Source of the DNA: Streptomyces tanashiensis | GTDB lineage: Bacteria; Actinomycetota; Actinomycetes; Streptomycetales; Streptomycetaceae | Direction of reading: 5' to 3' | Assembly (NCBI RefSeq): GCF_014648895.1 | Contig: NZ_BMRZ01000009.1 | Location: 248,001 to 312,000, forward strand | Length of the DNA stretch: 64,000 nt | Part shown: positions 1-9,348 of the stretch, piece after piece | How the letters are laid out: the number at the start of each line of letters is the position of its first letter | How positions within the stretch are numbered: the first letter of the stretch is position 1 | Notes under the pieces: model-generated | Databases searched by the model: none | The model's input: only the letters and a program-made list of their open reading frames with translations | What the model was told of the DNA's origin: nothing | Program-made: the position numbers and the translations under genes

Positions 1-87
1 CTCGACGACGCCTTCGGTGCGGAGTACCGGTGCTATCGGGCCACCGTGCCCCGCTACCTGCCCCGGCTCACCAGGTCGTGCTCGTAG
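1..87 (+). CDS. 3' end of isoprenylcysteine carboxyl methyltransferase-like membrane protein (partial)
   Basis: Frame 1 is open from the first base to a TAG at 85-87 and encodes the last 28 residues of a protein that begins outside the window. The segment FGAEYRCYRATVPRYLP matches the conserved C-terminal signature (FGxEYxxYxxxVPRxxP) of the isoprenylcysteine methyltransferase / phospholipid methyltransferase membrane family, where the Glu and Tyr help bind S-adenosylmethionine. The last 34 bases overlap the convergent LuxR-type gene. The family call rests on this short motif only, so the substrate cannot be inferred. Confidence 0.6.
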   Translation, partial: LDDAFGAEYRCYRATVPRYLPRLTRSCS

Positions 88-1697
88 GCGTAGGCCGTGG
101 CCGCGGACCGGGAGCTCAGGTCGAGTTTGGCGAAGATGTTGCTCAGATGACGGGCCACGGTCTTCTCGCTGAGGACCAGCTCCACCGCGATCGCATGGTT
201 GGTGCGGCCGGTGGCGACGAGGCGCAGGACCTCCAGCTCCCGGGGGCTGAGCCCGGCACCGGATCGGGGCCGCTCATGGGTGAGGGCGTCCAGCCGGGCC
301 AGGTCCGGTGCCGCGCCGAGCCGCCGGAACACCTGACGCGCCCCGTCCAGTTCCAACCTGGCCGTGCCCACGTCGCCCAGCCGCCGCCGCGCGAGGGCGA
401 GCAGCACGACGGAACGCGCGCGGTCGTACGGAGCCTCCAGCTCGTCCCAGGTCCGGCAGGCGTCCAGCAGGACGTCGAGCGCGGCCGCGGCGTCGTCCTC
501 GGCCAGGAACACCGCCCCGCGCGCATGGGCGGAGACGGCGCGCAGCAACGGGGCGCCGATGTCGTCGGCGATCCGCGACAGCTCCTCCGAGGCGGCCCGC
601 GCCCCGGGCACGTCGCCGGCGGCCAGCACGATCTCCACGTACGCGGACAGGACCCTCGCCCGGCCCAGCCGGTCCCGCCTCTCGTCCGCCGCGCCCCGGA
701 TCGCCGCGACGGCCTCGTCGACCCGGCCCTGGGCCATCCACAACTGCGCGAGCCCGGGCTGTGTCCGATGACCGCACTCGCCGGCCTGCCGGTAACCCTC
801 CTCCGCACCGGCGAACGCGCCGCGCACCCGGTGCAGCTCCGCCTGTTGGTAGAGGGCCATGCCGAGCGCCGGCCGATTCGGCGGCTCGGAGAGCCGTTCG
901 CAGGCCCGCCGCGCCTCCTCCATCGCGTCCGGCCACGCCCCACGGGTCTGGAGGACCTGGGAGCGGTGCACCAGGCACTGACCGCGGTAGGGCACGAGGT
1001 CCGGCTGGGCCGCGCACCAGTCGGACAGCGCCGCCGTCCACTCCTGCGCGCGGCGCAGGTCGAAGATCTCCTGACAGGCCTCGATCGTGCTGCAGTAGAT
1101 CATCCCGGTCACCAGGGGCGACAGCTCGCCGGACGCCACCGCGACCATGGTCTCGTCGAGCAGCGCCATCCCGGCCGAGGGGTCGCCGCCCGCTATCACG
1201 GCCCGGCCCTGGCCGTGCCGTGCCAGGGCCACCAGGTCCGGGTCCCCGAAGCGTTCCCCTGTCGCGGCGGCCTCGCCGAAGGTGGCGAGCGCCGTCGCGG
1301 GGTCCTTGTGGACGAGCCGCATCCCTTCCGGGAACAGCAGATAGCCCTGTTCCACGCAGTCGATCCCGCCGTCGTCGAGGAGCCGTCGCGCCCGGGCGAG
1401 CCAGCCACCGCCCCGGGCCGTCTCACCCCGCAGGAGCAGCGGCACGGCCAGCCAGAAGGCACACCGCACCGCCGACGCCGTCCGACCGATGCTCAGGTAC
1501 GCCTGATGCGCGCGCTCGGTCGCCGCGGCGCACTCCGTGTCGCGTCCGACCAGATGGGCGACGGTGGCGAGCCGCACGAGGTCGTCGGGCTCCAGCGGCT
1601 GTTCGTCATCGGCGTCCGAGAACCCGGTGTAGGCCTCCGACCACGCCTGGTGAGCGAAGGCGTCCCGGGCGCGTACGAGTTCCGCGGTCACGTCCAT
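54..1697 (-). CDS. LuxR-family regulator with long TPR-like N-terminal region
   Basis: A 547-residue protein. The last ~65 residues are a LuxR/NarL helix-turn-helix (SPRELEVLRLVATGRTN followed by AIAVELVLSEKTVARHLSNI). About 480 residues of Ala/Arg/Leu-rich helical repeats precede it, resembling the TPR arrays of LAL/MalT-like activators. No P-loop is visible at the N terminus, so it is not a full STAND-type MalT protein. The ATG at 1697 follows GGGAG five bases upstream; an in-frame GTG six codons earlier has no comparable ribosome site. The stop lies inside the convergent methyltransferase gene. It probably responds to a ligand or protein partner bound by the repeats, but the target genes are unknown. 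Confidence 0.8.
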   Translation of the reverse strand: MDVTAELVRARDAFAHQAWSEAYTGFSDADDEQPLEPDDLVRLATVAHLVGRDTECAAATERAHQAYLSIGRTASAVRCAFWLAVPLLLRGETARGGGWLARARRLLDDGGIDCVEQGYLLFPEGMRLVHKDPATALATFGEAAATGERFGDPDLVALARHGQGRAVIAGGDPSAGMALLDETMVAVASGELSPLVTGMIYCSTIEACQEIFDLRRAQEWTAALSDWCAAQPDLVPYRGQCLVHRSQVLQTRGAWPDAMEEARRACERLSEPPNRPALGMALYQQAELHRVRGAFAGAEEGYRQAGECGHRTQPGLAQLWMAQGRVDEAVAAIRGAADERRDRLGRARVLSAYVEIVLAAGDVPGARAASEELSRIADDIGAPLLRAVSAHARGAVFLAEDDAAAALDVLLDACRTWDELEAPYDRARSVVLLALARRRLGDVGTARLELDGARQVFRRLGAAPDLARLDALTHERPRSGAGLSPRELEVLRLVATGRTNHAIAVELVLSEKTVARHLSNIFAKLDLSSRSAATAYAYEHDLVSRGR

Positions 1698-1801
1698 GAC
1701 GACTCCCACGACCATTGCACCTCACGGCCGCGGTCTTGTCAGGCGGGACGGTGGGAGGCCCGGCCGGGGCGGACGCCGGAGTCCGGCACGGACCGACGCA
1801 A

Positions 1802-1839
1802 GAGGGGGCCGGCCCGGTGTGATCCGGGCCGGCCCCCTC
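1802..1839 (-). terminator. Strong hairpin downstream of pheT
   Basis: A perfect 16-bp inverted repeat (1802-1817 with 1824-1839) and a TGTGAT loop lie 16 bp after the pheT stop. There is no T-run, as is usual for streptomycete terminators. It would end the pheS-pheT transcript. Confidence 0.75.
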
Positions 1840-1854
1840 CGGGGGTACGCGTGA

Positions 1855-4383
1855 TCAGGCGCCGCGCAGGACGGCGCCCGTGCGCTCGGTGGCCAGGGCC
1901 ACCGCGGCGTCGCGGGCCGCGCTGGCCTCGTCGACCGTCAGGGTGCGGTCCGTGGCGCGGAACTTCAGGGCGTACGCCAGGGACTTGCTGCCCTCGCCGA
2001 GCTGGTCGCCGGTGTAGACGTCGAACAGCCGGATGGACTCGAGGAGTTCACCCGCGCCCTCGGTGAGGGCGGCCTCGACCTCGGCGGCCGGGACGTTCCC
2101 CGCGACGACCAGGGCGACGTCCTGGGTGGCGACCGGGAAGGAGGAGATCCGGGGGGCCTTCAGGGGACCCTCGTTCGCCTTCTCCAGGAGGTCCAGGTCG
2201 ATCTCCATCGCGCAGGCGCGGGCCGGGAGGCCGAACGCCTTCACCACGCGCGGGTGGAGCTCGCCGGCGTGGCCGACGAGGACCTTCTCGCCGTCCACCT
2301 CGACGTGGAACGCGGCGCAGCGGCCCGGGTGCCAGGGCGCGTGCTGGTCGGCGCTGATGATCAGCTCGACCCCGGCCTCGGCGGCCACGGTCCGGCCGGC
2401 CTCGACGGCGTCCGCCCAGTCGGACGGACGGCCCTTGCCCCACCAGCCGGCCTGCTCGCGCGCACCGGCGAGGACGACGGCGGCGCGGCGCGGCTGCGCG
2501 GGCAGCGCGGCGTTGACGCGGGCGATCTCCTCGTCGGTGGGACGGCGGTCGACGCCCAGGCGGACGGCGACGCCCGGCTGGTCGCCCGGCCGGAAGACCA
2601 GACCGGTCTCGAAGAGCGCCAGGTCGTGGCTGCCGCGGCTGTCGTTGCGACGGAGCGCGCCGAGCAGACCCGGGAGCAGCGTCGTGCGGAGCGCGGGCTC
2701 CTCGTCCGAGAGCGGGTTGACCAGCTTCACGAGGCGGCGACGGGCGTCGTCCGCGTCGAGACCGAGCTGGTCGAGGGCCTGCTCCCCGATGAACGGGTAG
2801 TTCAGGGCCTCGACGTAGCCGGCGCCGGCCAGGGCGCGGCCCACACGGCGGTGGACGCGCTGGCGCTCGGTGAGCCCGCGGCCGGCCGGGGGCTTCGGCA
2901 GCGTGGAGGGCAGGTTCTCGTAGCCCTCCAGGCGGATGACCTCTTCGGCGAGGTCGTTCGGCTCGTTGAGGTCGGGGCGCCACGAGGGCACGGTGACGAT
3001 GAGCTCGTCCTGTCCGTAGACGTCGCAGCCGACCTCCTGGAGGCGGCGGACGACGGTCTCGCGGCCGTAGTCGACGCCCGCGACCTTGTCCGGGTGGTTC
3101 GCCGGCATGGCGATCGTCCGGGGCGCGGACGGGGCGGCGACCTCGGTGACGCCGGCCTCGGCCGTGCCGCCCGCGAGCAGCACGAGCAGGTCGACGCAGC
3201 GCTGCGCGGCAGCGGCGGCGGCCTGCGGGTCGACGCCGCGCTCGAAGCGCTTGGACGCCTCGGAGGACAGCTTGTGGCGGCGGGCCGTGCGGGCGATCGA
3301 GATCGCGTCGAAGTGCGCGGCCTCGATGACGACCTCGGAGCTGCCGGTGACGATCCCGGTCTCCGGGTCGGTCACCGGGTCGGCGATCTCCGTGTTGGCC
3401 CCGCCCATGACGCCGGCGATGCCGATGGGACCGCGGTTGTCGGTGATGACGAGGTCCGCGGCGTCCAGGACGCGCACGGTGCCGTCGAGCGTGGTGATCT
3501 TCTCGCCGGCCTCGGCACGGCGGACCCCGAGGGGACCGTCGAGACGGTTGCGGTCGTAGGCGTGGATCGGCTGCCCGAGCTCCAGCATCACGTAGTTGGT
3601 GATGTCGACGGCCAGCGAGATCGAGCGCATGCCGGCCTTCTGGAGGCGGCGCTGCAGCCAGATCGGGGAGCGGGCCTCGGGCGCCAGGCCGACGACGGTG
3701 CGCGCGGTGAAGCGGTCGCAGCCGATCGGGTCGGTGATCTGGACCGGGTAGCCGTACGAGTTCGGCGCGGGCACGTCGAGCAGCGCCGGGTCGCGCAGCG
3801 GCAGGCCGTAGGCGGTGGCCGTCTCGCGGGCGACTCCGCGCATCGAGAGGCAGTAGCCGCGGTCCGGGGTGACGGCGATGTCGAGGACCTCGTCGAACAG
3901 CTCCAGGAGGACCGTGGCGTCGGTGCCGACCTCGTGCTCCGGCGGCAGCACGATGATGCCGTGCGTGCCGTCGTCGCCCATGCCCAGCTCGTCGCCGGAG
4001 CAGATCATGCCCCGGGAGACGCGGCCGTAGGTCTTGCGCTCGGCGATCCGGAAGTCTCCGGGGAGCACGGCGCCGGGCAGCGCCACGACGACCTTGTCGC
4101 CCTCGGCGAAGTTCCGGGCGCCGCAGATGATCTCCTGGGGCTCGCCGGTGCCGTTGGCCTGGCCGACGTCGACGGTGCAGAAGCGGATGGGCTTCTTGAA
4201 GTCCGTCAGCTCCTCGATGGTGAGGACCTTGCCGACCACCAGCGGGCCGGTCAGGCCGGCGCCGAGCTGCTCGACGGTCTCGACCTCGAGGCCTGCCGAA
4301 ATGAGCTTGGCCTGGACGTCGCGGCCGGTCTCCGTCGCCGGCAGGTCGACGTACTCCCGCAGCCAAGAAAGCGGGACCCGCAT
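1855..4383 (-). CDS. pheT: Phenylalanine-tRNA ligase beta subunit
   Basis: An 842-residue beta subunit of the (alpha-beta)2 phenylalanyl-tRNA synthetase, which charges tRNA-Phe in the cytoplasm. An EMAP-like tRNA-binding domain occupies about residues 40-160, with GMICSGDELGMG near its end. The B3/B4 editing and B5 domains follow (KLSSEASKRFERGVDP). The C-terminal ferredoxin-fold anticodon-binding domain is at about 745-840 (FPVATQDVALVV). Length is normal for actinobacteria. The ATG shares one base with the pheS stop (TGATG), so translation of the two subunits is probably coupled. A strong hairpin follows the stop. Confidence 0.97.
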   Translation of the reverse strand: MRVPLSWLREYVDLPATETGRDVQAKLISAGLEVETVEQLGAGLTGPLVVGKVLTIEELTDFKKPIRFCTVDVGQANGTGEPQEIICGARNFAEGDKVVVALPGAVLPGDFRIAERKTYGRVSRGMICSGDELGMGDDGTHGIIVLPPEHEVGTDATVLLELFDEVLDIAVTPDRGYCLSMRGVARETATAYGLPLRDPALLDVPAPNSYGYPVQITDPIGCDRFTARTVVGLAPEARSPIWLQRRLQKAGMRSISLAVDITNYVMLELGQPIHAYDRNRLDGPLGVRRAEAGEKITTLDGTVRVLDAADLVITDNRGPIGIAGVMGGANTEIADPVTDPETGIVTGSSEVVIEAAHFDAISIARTARRHKLSSEASKRFERGVDPQAAAAAAQRCVDLLVLLAGGTAEAGVTEVAAPSAPRTIAMPANHPDKVAGVDYGRETVVRRLQEVGCDVYGQDELIVTVPSWRPDLNEPNDLAEEVIRLEGYENLPSTLPKPPAGRGLTERQRVHRRVGRALAGAGYVEALNYPFIGEQALDQLGLDADDARRRLVKLVNPLSDEEPALRTTLLPGLLGALRRNDSRGSHDLALFETGLVFRPGDQPGVAVRLGVDRRPTDEEIARVNAALPAQPRRAAVVLAGAREQAGWWGKGRPSDWADAVEAGRTVAAEAGVELIISADQHAPWHPGRCAAFHVEVDGEKVLVGHAGELHPRVVKAFGLPARACAMEIDLDLLEKANEGPLKAPRISSFPVATQDVALVVAGNVPAAEVEAALTEGAGELLESIRLFDVYTGDQLGEGSKSLAYALKFRATDRTLTVDEASAARDAAVALATERTGAVLRGA

Positions 4384-5522
4384 CAGATCTCCATCCCGAA
4401 CGGCCGGGTGAACCGGACGTCACCCTCGACCATGTCTCGCATGTCGTCGACGTTGTGGCGGAACATCAGCATCCGCTCGATGCCGAACCCGAAGGCGAAT
4501 CCGCTGTACTTCTCGGGGTCCACGCCGCAGGCGGTCAGCACCTTCGGGTTGACCATGCCGCAGCCGCCGAGCTCGATCCAGCCCTCGCTGCCGCAGGTGC
4601 GGCAGGGACGGTCCGGGTTGCCGACGGACTCGCCGCGGCAGACGTAGCAGAGCATGTCCATCTCGGCGGACGGCTCGGTGAACGGGAAGAAGTTCGGCCG
4701 GAGCCGGGTCTTCATGTCCGGGCCGAAGAGCGCCTGGACCATGTGGTCGAGGGTGCCCTTGAGGTCGGCCATGGTCAGGCCCTCGTCGACGGCGAGCAGC
4801 TCGATCTGGTGGAAGACCGGGGTGTGCGTGGCGTCGAGCTCGTCGGTGCGGTAGACGCGGCCGGGGCACACGACGTAGACCGGGGGCTCCCGGTCGATGA
4901 GCGTGCGGGCCTGGACCGGCGAGGTGTGCGTACGGAGCACGACGCCGGACTCGTCGCCCGTGGTGGCAGTTCCCTCGACAGAGGTTCCCTGGACGAAGAA
5001 GGTGTCCTGCATCTGCCGGGCCGGGTGGTCCGGGACGAAGTTGAGGGCGTCGAAGTTGAACCACTCCGCCTCGACCTCGGGGCCCTCGGCGACCTCGTAC
5101 CCCATGGAGACGAAGACGTCGGAGACGCGCTCCATGAGCGTGGTCAGCGGGTGCCGGGCGCCGGCCGGGACGCGGTCGTACGGCAGGGTGACGTCGACGG
5201 CCTCCTCGACGAGGACGCGGGCGTCGCGCTCGGCCTCCAGCTCGCTCTGGCGGGTGGCGAGCGCCTTGGAGACGATGCCGCGGGCCTGGCCCACGATCTT
5301 TCCGGCGGCTGCCTTGGCCTGCGGGGGCAGGGCACCGATCTCCCGGTTGGCGAGCGCCAGCGGCGAGGTGCCACCGGTGTGCGCGGTCTTCGCATGCGCG
5401 AGCTCGTCGAGGTCGCCCGCGGCGGCGAAGGCGGCGAGCGCCTCGTCCCGCATGCGCTCGATCTCTTCCGGTTTCAGTGCCTCGACCTCAACCGGGTCGT
5501 ACGACTTATTGGGTGCGGACAT
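4383..5522 (-). CDS. pheS: Phenylalanine-tRNA ligase alpha subunit
   Basis: A 379-residue catalytic subunit of phenylalanyl-tRNA synthetase, first gene of pheS-pheT. An N-terminal coiled-coil arm (about residues 10-110) is followed by a class II synthetase core: GPEVEAEWFNFDALN (motif 1 region), HTSPVQARTL, and FFPFTEPSAEMDM. There is a CxxC...CxxC pair (CYVC and CRTC) in the region before motif 3, which could bind zinc; this insert is common in actinobacterial PheS. The C terminus GFGIERMLM is motif 3. It overlaps pheT by one base. No leader-peptide attenuator was recognised in the 156 bp upstream. Confidence 0.97.
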   Translation of the reverse strand: MSAPNKSYDPVEVEALKPEEIERMRDEALAAFAAAGDLDELAHAKTAHTGGTSPLALANREIGALPPQAKAAAGKIVGQARGIVSKALATRQSELEAERDARVLVEEAVDVTLPYDRVPAGARHPLTTLMERVSDVFVSMGYEVAEGPEVEAEWFNFDALNFVPDHPARQMQDTFFVQGTSVEGTATTGDESGVVLRTHTSPVQARTLIDREPPVYVVCPGRVYRTDELDATHTPVFHQIELLAVDEGLTMADLKGTLDHMVQALFGPDMKTRLRPNFFPFTEPSAEMDMLCYVCRGESVGNPDRPCRTCGSEGWIELGGCGMVNPKVLTACGVDPEKYSGFAFGFGIERMLMFRHNVDDMRDMVEGDVRFTRPFGMEI

Positions 5523-5678
5523 CTCTTCCCGTGCTTCCGTTGGCTGGCTGGGCGGCCCCGCTCGACGTCAAGGGCGCAAACGTGCCAAAGGACGAGTCTA
5601 ACGGGGCGCGGGGACGCGAATGAGCCCGTGGGCGACCCGGGCGGCTCCTGATCTCGTACGGTCTCGACTGCTGAGACG

Positions 5679-6821
5679 TCAGAGAAGGTGGGCCGGGGTG
5701 CCGACGGGCAGGATAAATCGGAACTCGGCCCCGCCACGGGGGCCCCGTCCGACGGTGATGGTGCCGCCGTGGGCCTCGACGACGCCCTTGACGATGTAGA
5801 GGCCGAGGCCGGTCCCGCCGCGTTTGCTCCCCCGCCAGAAGCGGGTGAAGACGCGGCTCATCGACGCTTCGGGGATACCGGGTCCCTCGTCGCTCACGGT
5901 GACCTCCGTCCCCTCTTCTCCGTCGTCGCCCAGCGTGGTGGGTGCCACCTCGATGGTGACGGTTCCTTCGCCGTGGCGCACCGCATTTTCCAGGAGGTTC
6001 CCGAGGATCTGGTCGATCTTGTCGGGGTCGGCCCAGAGCGCGGGCAGCTGTGGCCTGATCCGTACGAAGAAACGGTCCGGGGACTCGCCGCCGGTGGTGT
6101 GCACCTGGATGTGGCGGCCGACGGCGGCGGCGATGTCGACGGGCTGGCGGCGCACTTCGAGGCGGCCGGAGTCGATCCGGGAGATGTCGAGGAGCTCGGC
6201 GATGAGCCGCTTGATGCGGCCCGCGTCGGCGTCGACCGTCTCCAGCATGAGCCGCTTCTGCTCGTCGTTGAACCGCTCCCACTTGTCGAGGAGGGTGGCG
6301 GTGAAGCCCTTCACCGAGGTGAGCGGCGAGCGCAGTTCATGGGCGACGGTGGCGATGAGCTCGGCGTGGCTGCGCTCGGTGCGGCGGCGGGCCTCGGTGC
6401 CGCGCAGGGAGACCACGACCCGGCGGACCGGCCCGGTGGGGTGCTCGCGGACGTACCGGGCGGAGACGAGGACCTCGCGGCCGCCGGGGAGCAGCAGGTT
6501 GCGCTCGGGCTGGCCGCGGCGGGTCGAGAGGCCGCCGTACGGGTCGGTCAGCGTCCACCAGCGCTGCCCCTTGAGGTCCTCCAGGGGCAGCGCCTGGTCG
6601 AGGGGGAGGCCGAGGGCTCGCTCTCCGGGGACGTCGGTGATGCGGCGGGCGGCGGCGTTGAAGCAGACGACGCGGCCGGTCTCGTCGGCGATGACGAGAC
6701 CGTCGGGCAGGTCGTCGGGGTCGAGGCCGGCGAATCCGGCCGCCGCCGCGGGGCCGGGCGGCTCCGGGGCGTGCGGCGCGGCGCTCCGTGCCTGTGCGGG
6801 ACTGTCCGTGCCGACCGTCAT
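5679..6821 (-). CDS. PAS-domain sensor histidine kinase
   Basis: A 380-residue histidine kinase without obvious transmembrane segments. A PAS domain spans about residues 38-140 (DGLVIADETGRVVCFNAAARRI). It is followed by a HisKA dimerisation domain with H-box ATVAHELRSPLTSVKGF, so His161 is the predicted phosphorylation site. The HATPase_c domain shows the N box (GNLLENAVRHG, about 274-284), DEGPGIP and GTGLGLYIVKG. No response regulator gene is adjacent, so it is an orphan kinase by position. It lies between pheS and the RNA methyltransferase gene on the same strand but about 80-150 bp from each. Confidence 0.92.
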   Translation of the reverse strand: MTVGTDSPAQARSAAPHAPEPPGPAAAAGFAGLDPDDLPDGLVIADETGRVVCFNAAARRITDVPGERALGLPLDQALPLEDLKGQRWWTLTDPYGGLSTRRGQPERNLLLPGGREVLVSARYVREHPTGPVRRVVVSLRGTEARRRTERSHAELIATVAHELRSPLTSVKGFTATLLDKWERFNDEQKRLMLETVDADAGRIKRLIAELLDISRIDSGRLEVRRQPVDIAAAVGRHIQVHTTGGESPDRFFVRIRPQLPALWADPDKIDQILGNLLENAVRHGEGTVTIEVAPTTLGDDGEEGTEVTVSDEGPGIPEASMSRVFTRFWRGSKRGGTGLGLYIVKGVVEAHGGTITVGRGPRGGAEFRFILPVGTPAHLL

Positions 6822-6902
6822 CCCCGTTCCCCACCCCTCCGTGTAGCGCAGTGGGCCCCCGAGTGCGTCACTCTACTGGGCGGGGAGGGCGGAATGGACC
6901 CC

Positions 6903-7742
<840 letters not shown>

Positions 7743-7829
7743 GTGCCTGCGGCTCTCTGACTCGTCGGGTACGGCGGCGGGGGCCCGATCCGACATGATC
7801 GCCAGTCGGGCCCTGGTGCGGTCAACGCG

Positions 7830-7862
7830 CCGGACCCGCAGGCGCGAGGCCTGCGGGTCCGG
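7830..7862 (-). terminator. Hairpin terminating infC-rpmI-rplT
   Basis: A perfect 14-bp stem (7830-7843 with 7849-7862) with a GCGAG loop, 25 bp after the rplT stop. It separates the ribosomal operon from the methyltransferase gene. Confidence 0.7.
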
Positions 7863-7886
7863 GCAGAAGTACTGCGGCCTGGAAGA

Positions 7887-8273
7887 TCAGGCGGCGGCCT
7901 TCGGGGCGTTGACGTCGGCCGGGAGGGCCTTCTGCGCGACCTCGACCAGCGCGGCGAACGCGTTGATGTCGTTGACGGCCAGCTCGGCGAGGATCTTGCG
8001 GTCCACCTCGATGTTGGCGGCCTTCAGACCCTGGATGAGGCGGTTGTACGTCATGCCGTTCTGGCGGGCAGCGGCGTTGATGCGCTGGATCCACAGCTGA
8101 CGGAAGTCGCCCTTGCGCTTCTTGCGGTCGTTGTAGTTGTAGACCAGAGAGTGGGTGACCTGCTCCTTGGCCTTGCGGTACAGGCGCGAACGCTGACCGC
8201 GGTAGCCGGAGGCCGCCTCGAGGATCGCCCGGCGCTTCTTGTGGGCGTTGACTGCCCGCTTGACGCGTGCCAC
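7887..8273 (-). CDS. rplT: 50S ribosomal protein L20
   Basis: A 128-residue L20, which binds 23S rRNA early in 50S assembly. The start MARVKRAVNAHKKRRAILE, followed by GYRGQRSRLYRKAKEQ, is diagnostic, and the length is standard. The start is GTG at 8273 with GGAG seven bases upstream. It is the last gene of infC-rpmI-rplT. In Bacillus and E. coli, L20 represses its own operon through the leader mRNA; the structured infC leader at 9349-9640 could serve the same purpose here (inference). Confidence 0.97.
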   Translation of the reverse strand: MARVKRAVNAHKKRRAILEAASGYRGQRSRLYRKAKEQVTHSLVYNYNDRKKRKGDFRQLWIQRINAAARQNGMTYNRLIQGLKAANIEVDRKILAELAVNDINAFAALVEVAQKALPADVNAPKAAA

Positions 8274-8379
8274 TTGTTAACTCCTTGTAGCGGGGTCGTG
8301 GTTGGACTCACACGACCCGAAAAACGAATGGGTCCCGGACTTGGCCGGAAGCCCCCGTCACCGAGGGCAGGTGATCAGA

Positions 8380-8574
8380 TCAGATGCCCAGCATCTTCTT
8401 GATCTTGGCCGCGTCGCCCGGGGCCATCTCGGCGTTGCCGGTGAGGCGACGCGTCAGCTTGGACGACTTGTGCTCGAGCAGGTGGCGCTTGCCGGCGCGC
8501 TCGCGCAGGATCTTGCCGGAGCCGGTGACCTTGAAGCGCTTCTTGGCACCGGAGTGCGTCTTGTTCTTCGGCAT
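8380..8574 (-). CDS. rpmI: 50S ribosomal protein L35
   Basis: A 64-residue L35 with the classic MPKNKTHSGAKKRFKVTGSG start and a lysine-rich C terminus ending KIKKMLGI. The ATG at 8574 is the canonical one; an upstream in-frame start would add 15 non-conserved residues. It lies between infC (124 bp upstream) and rplT (106 bp downstream) on the minus strand, in the order conserved across bacteria. Confidence 0.97.
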   Translation of the reverse strand: MPKNKTHSGAKKRFKVTGSGKILRERAGKRHLLEHKSSKLTRRLTGNAEMAPGDAAKIKKMLGI

Positions 8575-8697
8575 CGCGCCGTATCTCCTCGTCAGTGGCG
8601 CTCCCCCCGGTGCGGGCACCGGACATCCGGGAGCGTCAATTCTTCGTTTGGTGGTTCCGGGCGGGGCCCGGGGCTGCCTGGGTGGCAGCCCGGAGGG

Positions 8698-9348
8698 TCA
8701 CGCCTCGGGGGTCTCGGCCGGAGCGTCGGCCGGAGCCTCCGCGACCGGAGCCTCGGACGTCTCCTCGGCGGAGACACCCTGACGCTCGGCCTTGCGTGCG
8801 GCCTGGGCCTCACGCGCCTCGGCCATGGCCTCGGTCTTCTTCTTGTGCGGACCGAGAACCATGATCATGTTCCGGCCGTCCTGCTTCGGGTTGGACTCGA
8901 TGAAGCCAAGCTCCTCGACGTCCGACGCCAGCCGCTGCAGCAGTCGGAAACCAAGCTCGGGACGGGACTGCTCACGACCACGGAACATGATCGTGATCTT
9001 GACCTTGTCACCCTGCTTGAGGAACCGGACGACGTGACCCTTCTTGGTGTCGTAGTCGTGCGGGTCGATCTTCGGCCGGAGCTTCATCTCCTTGATGACC
9101 GTGTGCGCCTGGTTCTTGCGCGCCTCACGGGCCTTCATGGCCGACTCGTACTTGAACTTCCCGTAGTCCATGAGCTTGCACACGGGCGGACGGGCGTTCG
9201 CCGCGACCTCGACCAGGTCGAGGTCGTACTCCTGTGCGAGCTCCAGGGCCTTGGCAAGCGGAACAATCCCGACCTGCTCGCCGCTGGGTCCGACAAGTCG
9301 CACCTCGGGAACGCGAATCCTGTCGTTGATGCGGGGCTCGGCGCTGAT
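8698..9348 (-). CDS. infC: Translation initiation factor IF-3, ATC start codon
   Basis: A 216-residue IF-3, which binds the 30S subunit, prevents 50S joining and proofreads start codon and initiator tRNA. The N domain begins AEPRINDRIRVPEVRLVG and the C domain carries KGHVVRFLKQGDKVKITIMF and FRGREQSRPELG, followed by an acidic Ala/Glu-rich tail. Homology begins at ISAEPRIN, where the codon is ATC (9346-9348), preceded four bases away by GAGGAGG (9353-9359). No ATG, GTG or TTG sits at that point. A rare non-AUG start for infC is established in E. coli (AUU), where IF-3 discriminates against its own start. An open frame continues upstream to 9549 but runs through the leader hairpins and is not conserved coding. 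Confidence 0.93.
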   Translation of the reverse strand: MSAEPRINDRIRVPEVRLVGPSGEQVGIVPLAKALELAQEYDLDLVEVAANARPPVCKLMDYGKFKYESAMKAREARKNQAHTVIKEMKLRPKIDPHDYDTKKGHVVRFLKQGDKVKITIMFRGREQSRPELGFRLLQRLASDVEELGFIESNPKQDGRNMIMVLGPHKKKTEAMAEAREAQAARKAERQGVSAEETSEAPVAEAPADAPAETPEA

